The notes below the pieces were generated by a model that was not told the origin of the DNA, ran no database searches, and worked only from the letters and a program-made list of their open reading frames with translations. DNA of 6,064 nucleotides from Flavobacteriales bacterium (GTDB lineage: Bacteria; Bacteroidota; Bacteroidia; Flavobacteriales; BACL11), in NCBI GenBank assembly GCA_018675825.1, contig JABGXK010000117.1, positions 1 through 6,064 of the forward strand, given 5' to 3'. Position numbers and translations under genes: made by a program. Below, piece by piece: positions 1-5,832 of this stretch. Each line of letters begins with the position of its first letter. The stretch's first letter is position 1.

Positions 1-1177
1 CTTCAATTGGATACATACCAATAGCTCCAGCCACTAAAGGAACGTTATCAACTATAGATGATAATAACCCAATAATTATATTTATGATATATATTCCTTC
101 AGCTGTTTTACCATCAAAAGTTGTATCCAAATATGTAGCAACAATGTCTAGCTGACCAGCAGATTGTAAAGATGCAACAGCAAGAAGAATGCCTAAGAAA
201 AAGAATATTGTAGGAGTGTCAACTTTTCTTAAAACACCAATTACAGAAAGTTGTGATTTTTCTTCATAGTTTTTGCTTCTATGAATTATTTCAGTAACTA
301 GCCATAGAACTCCAAGTGATAAGATCATACCTACATAAGGAGGTAAATGTGTAATAGTCTTAAATACAGGCACAAACAGTAGACCACATACTCCTAGATA
401 AAAAATTAAATTTCTTTCAAATGATGTAGTTGGATTTTTTTTATGTTCATTTAAAATGGTATCAGATGGTCTTTCAACATCACCTTTTAATTTAAATGAA
501 AGATAAATCAAAGGAACAACTGCACATACAATTGAAGGGACTATGACTGCTGATATAATATTAGCAGCACTAACTTGACCTCCAATCCAAAGCATTATTG
601 TAGTAACATCACCAATTGGTGACCATGCTCCACCAGCGTTTGCAGCCATAATTAAAACTCCAGCAAATAACCATAATGTTTCTTTGTCTTTAATAAGTTT
701 AGGAAGCAAAGCTGCCATAACTATTGCTGTTGTTAAATTATCTAAAACTGCTGAGAAGAAAAATGTTATTACACATAGAATCCATATTAAATAAACTTTT
801 TTATTTGTTGTTATTCTATCAGTAATAATTGAAAATCCTTGATGCGCATCAACTAGTTCTACAATTGTCATTGCACCTAATAAAAAGAATAAAATTTCTG
901 CAATATCTGCCAAATGATGCGATAGTTCATATTTCATAAACTTTAATTCTGAAATTTCTTTACCTGGATTTTTTATTTCATACCATTCTATGAAATGATT
1001 AAATTTATTTGCTACAGTTTCTATATTAATGATTTCAAAGAGCCCAATTGCAAGCAATGCCCAGCCTAATCCACCAATTATTAAAGCAGATGCAGCTTTA
1101 TCAACTTTAATTGGATGTTCAAATGCAATAGCTGCGTAGCCTACTACAAAGACTACAATCATAAGTGTAATTATCAT
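1..1177 (-). CDS. nhaD: NhaD-type Na+/H+ antiporter, partial (C-terminus beyond left edge)
   Basis: Inner-membrane antiporter of the NhaD family (ion transporter superfamily), expected to expel Na+ or Li+ in exchange for H+. I translated the reverse strand from ATG at 1177 and it stays open for 392 codons to the left edge, so roughly the last 50-80 residues are probably missing. Hydrophobic segments alternate throughout (about residues 3-20, 30-50, 92-110, 128-155, 168-185, 205-228, 258-275, 281-298, 322-340, 362-385). Family signatures are the helix motif SAVLDNLTTAIVM (142-154), NAGGAWSPIGDVTT (180-193), and a second-half counterpart SSIVDNVPLV (373-382), matching the inverted-repeat fold in which the two DN/DNLTT segments line the ion path. 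HHLADIAEILFFLLGAMTIVEL (around 87-108) is typical of Bacteroidota NhaD. The start lies 12 nt after the MscS stop in the same direction, implying co-transcription. Leader is A-rich without Shine-Dalgarno. Identity is sure; ion specificity is inferred from the family. Confidence 0.93.
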   Translation of the reverse strand, partial: MIITLMIVVFVVGYAAIAFEHPIKVDKAASALIIGGLGWALLAIGLFEIINIETVANKFNHFIEWYEIKNPGKEISELKFMKYELSHHLADIAEILFFLLGAMTIVELVDAHQGFSIITDRITTNKKVYLIWILCVITFFFSAVLDNLTTAIVMAALLPKLIKDKETLWLFAGVLIMAANAGGAWSPIGDVTTIMLWIGGQVSAANIISAVIVPSIVCAVVPLIYLSFKLKGDVERPSDTILNEHKKNPTTSFERNLIFYLGVCGLLFVPVFKTITHLPPYVGMILSLGVLWLVTEIIHRSKNYEEKSQLSVIGVLRKVDTPTIFFFLGILLAVASLQSAGQLDIVATYLDTTFDGKTAEGIYIINIIIGLLSSIVDNVPLVAGAIGMYPIE

Positions 1178-1189
1178 GTTTTATTTGAT

Positions 1190-2290
1190 TTAATTATTTT
1201 GCTGCAAATATACTGATGTAGATGGGAAGGCAAAATCACTATTATGTTTTTTCACAATATCCATTATTTTGTAGTTGATATCTTCTTTAGCATTTATTAG
1301 ATCTTCCCATTTTGGGCTATTTACATAATATATAACTAATATGTCAAGAGAACTCGCCCCAAACTCTTGGAATCTCACTCTGCCATCATCATTAGTATTA
1401 GGGTGGATATTAACCATCTCTTGCATATCTTTAACTATATTCTTAATTTGCTCAGTTGTAGTAGAATATGTTAGTCCAATATGAAACTTTACTCTTCTAA
1501 CTGGGCGTAAACCTAGATTATCAAGTTCTGCATCAACCATCTTTTTATTTGGAACAGTAACTATACTTCTATCAAATGTTTTGATCCTTGTACTTCTAAA
1601 ACCAACTTTTTCAACTACACCTGTTACACTACCTACTTTAACAATATCTCCAACGGTAAATGGTCTATCAAAGAAAATTGTAAATGAACCTAAAAGGTTT
1701 TCAAGACTTTCTTTTGATGCCATTGCAATAGCAATACCACCAATTCCTAATCCAGTAGCTAAGGCAGTTATATTTATACCAAATACATTACCTAGTATAA
1801 TAAAAACAGCAAAAATTACAACAATTATTTTACCAATTTCTGTAGCAAATGGAATGAGTTGATCATCCATTTTATTTTCTGTTAGTTCTGCTTTTTGCTT
1901 TAGGATTAAACCTACATAATCAATAACTTTAAGAAAAATGTTAAAGACTGCATAAATATAAATAAGTGAAAATATTTTTGATATTATATTTTGGATGCTT
2001 AAATCTATAAACGAAGGGAATTCAAGATATGTAGATCCTATATAAATAACACTAAGCATAACAAATAAGCCTAATGGTTTTGTTAATAATTGATCAAACT
2101 TATCAATACCTACACTATTTCCTTTTTTACCAATAATTTTATATAAAAGATGACTAAGGTATTTAGAAAGTAATTTCTTAAAGATTAATCCAATTAAGAT
2201 AGTAGATATGAAAAAAACATATTCTTGTAAATTATTGCTCAGGAATTCTATTGCTAAATATTCATTGATAGTTGCTAAATATTCATTCAT
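1190..2290 (-). CDS. MscS-family small-conductance mechanosensitive ion channel
   Basis: Inner-membrane channel that opens under membrane tension and releases small solutes during hypo-osmotic shock. At 366 residues it is longer than E. coli MscS (286). The extra length is N-terminal, with predicted membrane segments at about 24-42, 72-89, 103-130 and 152-170 before the pore helix. The pore helix (about 173-203) has the Gly/Ala-rich packing pattern ATGLGIGGIAIAMAS. It is followed by FDRPFTVGDIVKVG (207-220), corresponding to the FRPF-x-GE/D segment of MscS, then the beta domain with TGVVEKVGFRSTRIKTFD (223-240) and VTVPNKKM (244-251). The alpha/beta vestibule domain occupies about 265-360. 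The start at 2290 lies 3 nt after the dehydrogenase stop and that stop is in the same frame, so this is the only plausible ATG and translational coupling is likely. The first 14 residues are a near-perfect heptapeptide duplication. Family assignment is firm; which MscS subtype (MscS, YnaI-like or other) is not resolved. Confidence 0.93.
   Translation of the reverse strand: MNEYLATINEYLAIEFLSNNLQEYVFFISTILIGLIFKKLLSKYLSHLLYKIIGKKGNSVGIDKFDQLLTKPLGLFVMLSVIYIGSTYLEFPSFIDLSIQNIISKIFSLIYIYAVFNIFLKVIDYVGLILKQKAELTENKMDDQLIPFATEIGKIIVVIFAVFIILGNVFGINITALATGLGIGGIAIAMASKESLENLLGSFTIFFDRPFTVGDIVKVGSVTGVVEKVGFRSTRIKTFDRSIVTVPNKKMVDAELDNLGLRPVRRVKFHIGLTYSTTTEQIKNIVKDMQEMVNIHPNTNDDGRVRFQEFGASSLDILVIYYVNSPKWEDLINAKEDINYKIMDIVKKHNSDFAFPSTSVYLQQNN
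2249..2290 (-). repeat. 21-bp in-frame tandem duplication at the 5' end of the MscS gene
   Basis: The first 21 nt of the gene (2290-2270) and the next 21 nt (2269-2249) agree at 18 of 21 positions by direct comparison, with an identical 16-nt core at 2251-2266 and 2272-2287. The encoded peptides are MNEYLAT and INEYLAI. The period is a multiple of three, so frame is kept. This looks like a slippage-type duplication of the translation start region in the cytoplasmic or periplasmic N-terminal tail, ahead of the first membrane segment. Confidence 0.85.
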
Positions 2291-2293
2291 AAT

Positions 2294-3520
2294 TTAGATA
2301 AGTTTAGTTAATGCAATTTCAAATGCTGTTTTTGCAAGATTAGTTTTTGTTTTATTTAGTTTATATGTATCTACTAATGCTTCATGAATTGTTTTAGATA
2401 CTGCATCAAATATAGCAAAATCATTCATTTTAATATTTTTTTGCATTAAATAAGAAAATGTTCGTGCCATTCCACAGTTTGATATAAAATCTGGTATTAC
2501 ACTTATACTTTCATCAGCTGTTTTAGCTATTGGTCCAAAAAATATTTCTTTATCTGCAAATGGTACATTTGCTCCTGCAGAAATAACTTCTAAATCATTA
2601 TTAATCATGTTTTCTAATTGATCATTTTTAACAATTCTAGATGCTGCTGCTGGAATAAATATCTCTGCTCCTAAACTCCATATTTTATTATTTATTTCAT
2701 CGTATGATTTGATTTCTGGATCGTTAAGATAATTAGAGGTTCTATTTTCTAATAATTTAGATATCTTATTAAATGAAAAACCATTTTCTTGTAGTAAGCC
2801 TCCATTTTTATCTATAATTCCAACAATTTTAGCTCCAGATTGACTAAGATAGTATGCAGCAGTAGCAGCTACATTACCCCACCCTTGAATAATAACTCTT
2901 TTTCCTTCAATTTCCCCTCCGTAGATATTATAGTAATGCTTAACAGATTCACTAACTCCAAATCCAGTTATAAGATCTCCAACACAATATTTTTTAGCAT
3001 TATTTGGAGCTAAACCTTTTGTAGTTACATCCATTTGAACTCCTTTAGAAAGTTGATTGATTATTTTAGTTTTTTGAGATCCTTTTAGTTTTAGGTGTCC
3101 ATTTATTATACCTTCTAATGGAAATAATATTCCTTCATTTTTACAGAAAGGTATTACTTCATCTACCTCATCGATATTCATATCCCCACCAGTACCATAA
3201 TATGTTTTTAGCATTGGTTTGGCAGCTTTAAACCATCTTTTAAGAACCTCTTTTTTTCTTGGATCATTTGGATCAAAATTAATTCCAGATTTTCCTCCTC
3301 CTATATTTGGTCCAGCAACAGAGAATTTAATCTCCATTGTTTTTGCTAGTGAAAGCACTTCATTTTTAGTAACTCCAATCCTCATTCTAGTTCCTCCTGC
3401 TGCTGCTCCACCTCTTAAAGAATTGATAACAATCCAACCTTCTGCATCTGTTTTGCTATCTTTCCATTCAAAAACTATTTCTGGCTTTTTATCTTCAAAT
3501 TTTCTCATCAATTTCTCCAT
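2294..3520 (-). CDS. Glu/Leu/Phe/Val dehydrogenase family amino-acid dehydrogenase
   Basis: Cytoplasmic NAD(P)-dependent oxidative deaminase converting an L-amino acid to its 2-oxo acid plus ammonium, or the reverse. The 408-residue protein has the two-domain ELFV layout. In the dimerization/substrate domain, RGGAAAGGTRMR (36-47) leads into IKFSVAGPNIGGGKSGI (64-80), where Lys65 and Lys77 occupy the substrate and catalytic lysine positions, and YGTGGDMN (108-115) supplies the catalytic-type Asp113. The Rossmann domain begins near 180 with GDLITGFGV and has the dinucleotide loop IIQGWGNVAATAA (210-222), then IIDKNGG (235-241), IPAAAS (289-294), SAGANVPF (314-321) and IPDFISNCGMARTF (342-355). 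The overall sequence matches a family common in flavobacteria. An in-frame TAA at 3538-3536 with no earlier ATG supports the 3520 start; a second ATG at 3508 would shorten it by 4 residues. It is followed 3 nt later by the MscS gene. Substrate (glutamate or branched-chain amino acid) and cofactor cannot be decided here. Confidence 0.92.
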   Translation of the reverse strand: MEKLMRKFEDKKPEIVFEWKDSKTDAEGWIVINSLRGGAAAGGTRMRIGVTKNEVLSLAKTMEIKFSVAGPNIGGGKSGINFDPNDPRKKEVLKRWFKAAKPMLKTYYGTGGDMNIDEVDEVIPFCKNEGILFPLEGIINGHLKLKGSQKTKIINQLSKGVQMDVTTKGLAPNNAKKYCVGDLITGFGVSESVKHYYNIYGGEIEGKRVIIQGWGNVAATAAYYLSQSGAKIVGIIDKNGGLLQENGFSFNKISKLLENRTSNYLNDPEIKSYDEINNKIWSLGAEIFIPAAASRIVKNDQLENMINNDLEVISAGANVPFADKEIFFGPIAKTADESISVIPDFISNCGMARTFSYLMQKNIKMNDFAIFDAVSKTIHEALVDTYKLNKTKTNLAKTAFEIALTKLI

Positions 3521-3531
3521 TATTATTATTA
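3519..3531 (-). repeat. AAT trinucleotide repeat abutting the dehydrogenase start codon
   Basis: On the coding strand the ATG is the end of a run TAATAATAATAAT followed by G, so four AAT units run directly into the start codon. It forms the A/T-rich, unstructured leader typical of Bacteroidota starts. It is too short to call a true microsatellite, but slippage would change leader spacing. Confidence 0.6.
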
Positions 3532-3547
3532 GATTTTAAATGTTTTG

Positions 3548-3555
3548 CAAATATA
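3548..3555 (-). promoter_or_regulatory. Possible internal -7 promoter element upstream of the dehydrogenase
   Basis: The coding strand reads TATATTTG, a full match to the Bacteroidota -7 consensus TAnnTTTG, in the 38-nt gap between anmK and the dehydrogenase. Transcription would begin some 20 nt before the dehydrogenase ATG. No TTTG -33 box is found at the expected spacing (one lies only 12 nt upstream), and such 8-mers are common by chance in A/T-rich DNA, so this is a weak call. Confidence 0.3.
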
Positions 3556-3558
3556 AGA

Positions 3559-4626
3559 TTACTTAGTCAAATATGGTTGATTAATTTCTCCTCCACAATT
3601 GTCTCTTAATGCACCAGTTACATCTTTTAAGCAATTTATCTCATTTCGTATTCTTAAAACTCCAAGAAATCCAAAAATTAATGCTTCTTTAAAATTAATA
3701 ATTTTATCTTCAGCAATAATAATCTTAGATTTAGAATTCTCTCGTATTTTACTACATAGATATTTATTATATGCACCACCACCACTAACTAAGGTGTTTC
3801 TATCTTCTAATAATTTACCAATTTGGAAGCCAATATGTTCATAGAAAGTTGCAAGTAAATCTTTAGTTTTAATTTCTTTGATTTCCTTAATACCTAAAAT
3901 GTTTTTCTCTAACCATTCTCGTGCAAGAGATTTAGGTCCTTTTAGATTATAATAACTCAACTTATTAAGTTTGTGTAACAAATTAATATTGCAAGTACCC
4001 TCTCTACCTAGATCACCATTTCTATCAAATTCCATATTTAATTGATTTGATAAATGATTTAAGATTATATTTACTGGACATATATCAAAAGCTGTAATAT
4101 TTGATTTGTTTTTTATTGAAATATTTGCAAAACCACCTAAGTTTAAACAATATTTATACTTTGAGAAAAGATGAAAATCACCAACTGGAACTAATGGAGC
4201 TCCTTGTCCATTTAGTTTAACATCAAGTTTGCGAAAATTTGAAATTGTTAATTTATTAGTTGTATTTGAAATTGTTTGTCCATCTCCAATTTGTAAAGTA
4301 ATTTTTTTTTCAGGTTGATGAAATACAGTATGTCCATGAGAAGATATTAGATCTATATTAAATTTATTTTTTTTAATAAATTTATTTATTTCTTGACCAA
4401 TTAATTTTCCGTATTCAATGCTTATTTCATGTATCTCTTTTAAAGGTTTTTGGTGAATATTATTTAAGGTTTCTTTCCATTTTTTAGAATATTTAATTGT
4501 TATGCCTTTTTCTATTGTATACTTCCATTTATCATTTTTAATAAAATCACATTTTACAATGTCTAAACCATCTATTGATGTTCCTGACATGACCCCAATT
4601 ACTGAATACTTATTAATCTTATTCAT
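3559..4626 (-). CDS. anmK: Anhydro-N-acetylmuramic acid kinase
   Basis: Cytoplasmic peptidoglycan-recycling enzyme that uses ATP and water to cleave the 1,6-anhydro ring of anhydro-MurNAc and phosphorylate it, giving MurNAc-6-phosphate. At 355 residues it has family length. Signatures in order are IGVMSGTSIDGLDIV (10-24), the N-terminal nucleotide-binding loop; SSHGHTVFHQP (95-105); LQIGDGQTIS (111-120); FRKLDVKLNGQGAPLVPVGD (131-150); LNLGGFANIS (161-170); FDICPVN (180-186), containing the catalytic-type Asp181; DRNGDLGREG (201-210); LVSGGGAYNKYL (279-290), the second nucleotide-binding loop; and a C-terminal VTGALRDNCGG (336-346). The motif usually written DTGPGN reads DICPVN here, which I recall as a Bacteroidota variant. 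The gene is first in the leftward cluster and diverges from the acyl-CoA dehydrogenase across 60 bp. The usual next enzyme, the MurQ etherase, is not in the window. Start at 4626 fits the family N-terminus. Confidence 0.95.
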   Translation of the reverse strand: MNKINKYSVIGVMSGTSIDGLDIVKCDFIKNDKWKYTIEKGITIKYSKKWKETLNNIHQKPLKEIHEISIEYGKLIGQEINKFIKKNKFNIDLISSHGHTVFHQPEKKITLQIGDGQTISNTTNKLTISNFRKLDVKLNGQGAPLVPVGDFHLFSKYKYCLNLGGFANISIKNKSNITAFDICPVNIILNHLSNQLNMEFDRNGDLGREGTCNINLLHKLNKLSYYNLKGPKSLAREWLEKNILGIKEIKEIKTKDLLATFYEHIGFQIGKLLEDRNTLVSGGGAYNKYLCSKIRENSKSKIIIAEDKIINFKEALIFGFLGVLRIRNEINCLKDVTGALRDNCGGEINQPYLTK

Positions 4627-4633
4627 CTGAAAT

Positions 4634-4641
4634 CAAAGATA
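4634..4641 (-). promoter_or_regulatory. Candidate -7 element for anmK
   Basis: The reverse strand reads TATCTTTG, matching TAnnTTTG. It ends only 7 nt before the anmK ATG, so the transcript would have a very short leader. No TTTG -33 box is visible at normal spacing. The short distance makes this weaker than the rightward element. Confidence 0.28.
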
Positions 4642-4653
4642 GTTGAAAATGTG

Positions 4654-4661
4654 TATTTTTG
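4654..4661 (+). promoter_or_regulatory. Candidate -7 element for the acyl-CoA dehydrogenase
   Basis: The sequence TATTTTTG matches the Bacteroidota -7 consensus TAnnTTTG and ends 25 nt before the ATG at 4687, which would give a leader of about 20 nt. A TTTG -33 box is not evident upstream, so the call rests on the -7 match and position. Confidence 0.4.
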
Positions 4662-4686
4662 TTAGTCGGATCTAAAAATATATAGA

Positions 4687-5826
4687 ATGAATTTTGATTT
4701 AACTGAAGAGCATAAGATGATTAGAGATGCTGCTAGAGATTTTGCAAAAAATGAATTATTACCTGGAGTTATAGAAAGAGATGAGGATCAAATCTTTCCT
4801 AAAGAACAGGTTAAGAAGTTAGCTGATTTAGGGTTTTTAGGAATGATGGTTAGCCCAGAATATGGAGGTGGAGGAATGGACACCGTATCATATGTTTTAG
4901 CTATGGAAGAAATATCTAAAGTTGACGCTTCATGTGGAGTAATTATGTCAGTTAATAATTCTCTTGTATGTTGGGGTTTAGAGAAGTTCGGATCACAAGA
5001 ACAAAAAGAAAAATATCTTAGACGATTATCAACTGGTGAGATAATAGGTGCGTTTTGTCTTTCTGAACCTGAAGCGGGTAGTGACGCTACATCTCAACAA
5101 ACTACAGCAATTGATATGGGCGATCATTATCTTTTAAATGGTACTAAAAATTGGATTACAAATGGAAATTCTGCTTCAGTATATCTTGTTATTGCCCAAA
5201 CTGATGTTTCTTTAGGTTATAAAGGAATTAATGCATTTATCGTTGAAAAAGACATGCCTGGTTTTATTATAGGAAAAAAAGAAAATAAATTAGGTATTAG
5301 AGGATCTGACACACATTCAATAATGTTTACAGATGTTAAGATTCCTAAAGAGAATAGAATTGGGGAGAATGGTTTTGGATTTTCTTTTGCAATGAAAACA
5401 TTATCAGGTGGAAGAATAGGTATTGCAGCTCAGGCTTTAGGAATTGCTTCTGGCTCTTATGAACTTTCACTTGCATACTCTAAACAAAGGAAAGCATTTG
5501 GTAAAGAGATCTCAAAACATCAGGTAATTGCGTTTAAGTTAGCTGATATGGCAACAGAAATTGATGCCGCTCGACTTTTGTGTTTAAAAGCAGCCTGGCT
5601 AAAAGATAATGATATGAATTATGATAAAGCAAGTGCCATGGCTAAAGTATTTGCTTCAGAAACAGCTATGAAATCTTCAACTGAAGCAGTGCAGATACAT
5701 GGTGGGTATGGTTTTGTTAAAGAATATCATGTAGAACGTTTAATGAGAGATGCCAAGATTACCCAAATTTATGAAGGAACTTCTGAAATTCAACGTATTG
5801 TAATTTCTCGTTCAATTTTAAAATAA
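4687..5826 (+). CDS. Acyl-CoA dehydrogenase (short-chain/butyryl-CoA type)
   Basis: Cytoplasmic FAD enzyme catalysing alpha,beta-dehydrogenation of acyl-CoA to trans-2-enoyl-CoA, passing electrons to electron-transfer flavoprotein. The 379-residue length is standard for the family. The N-terminal helical domain spans about 3-115. The middle beta domain holds FCLSEPEAGSDA (123-134), the first family signature, and LNGTKNWITNG (150-160) with the flavin-contacting Trp156. The C-terminal helical domain holds QRKAFGK (267-273), the FAD-binding QIHGGYGF (336-343), and ITQIYEGTSEIQR (358-370), in which Glu363 is the expected catalytic base. All key residues are present. Sequence style resembles bacterial short-chain and branched-chain enzymes, so butyryl-CoA or isobutyryl/2-methylbutyryl-CoA are likely substrates, but this is not proven. 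It is transcribed away from anmK and is followed after 6 nt by a secreted-protein gene. ATG at 4687 gives the usual N-terminus (MNFDLTEEHKMIRD). Confidence 0.95.
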   Translation: MNFDLTEEHKMIRDAARDFAKNELLPGVIERDEDQIFPKEQVKKLADLGFLGMMVSPEYGGGGMDTVSYVLAMEEISKVDASCGVIMSVNNSLVCWGLEKFGSQEQKEKYLRRLSTGEIIGAFCLSEPEAGSDATSQQTTAIDMGDHYLLNGTKNWITNGNSASVYLVIAQTDVSLGYKGINAFIVEKDMPGFIIGKKENKLGIRGSDTHSIMFTDVKIPKENRIGENGFGFSFAMKTLSGGRIGIAAQALGIASGSYELSLAYSKQRKAFGKEISKHQVIAFKLADMATEIDAARLLCLKAAWLKDNDMNYDKASAMAKVFASETAMKSSTEAVQIHGGYGFVKEYHVERLMRDAKITQIYEGTSEIQRIVISRSILK

Positions 5827-5832
5827 AATGTT

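Larger units (their letters stand above)
4627..4686. promoter_or_regulatory. Divergent promoter region between anmK and the acyl-CoA dehydrogenase
   Basis: These 60 bp are the only divergent spacer in the window and must hold, or overlap, the start signals for both gene sets unless promoters lie within the coding regions. It is A/T-rich with no clear inverted repeat or operator. Each strand carries one TAnnTTTG match, listed separately. No Shine-Dalgarno sequence is seen before either ATG. Confidence 0.6.

Noticed and set aside
1581..1862. 93-codon rightward open frame
   Set aside because: It lies wholly antisense within the well-supported MscS gene, has low-complexity Pro/Ile/Thr-rich composition and no recognisable domain, so it is a shadow.
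3497..3508. Internal ATG at 3508 as the dehydrogenase start
   Set aside because: The 3520 start better fits the N-terminus I recall for the flavobacterial family (about four residues longer), though 3508 cannot be fully excluded.
3219..3539. 106-codon rightward open frame
   Set aside because: Antisense to the 5' part of the dehydrogenase; its composition mirrors the conserved glycine-rich region read backwards (Pro/Ala/Ser-rich).
3599..3844. 81-codon rightward open frame
   Set aside because: Antisense to the 3' part of anmK, with no independent start signal or domain.
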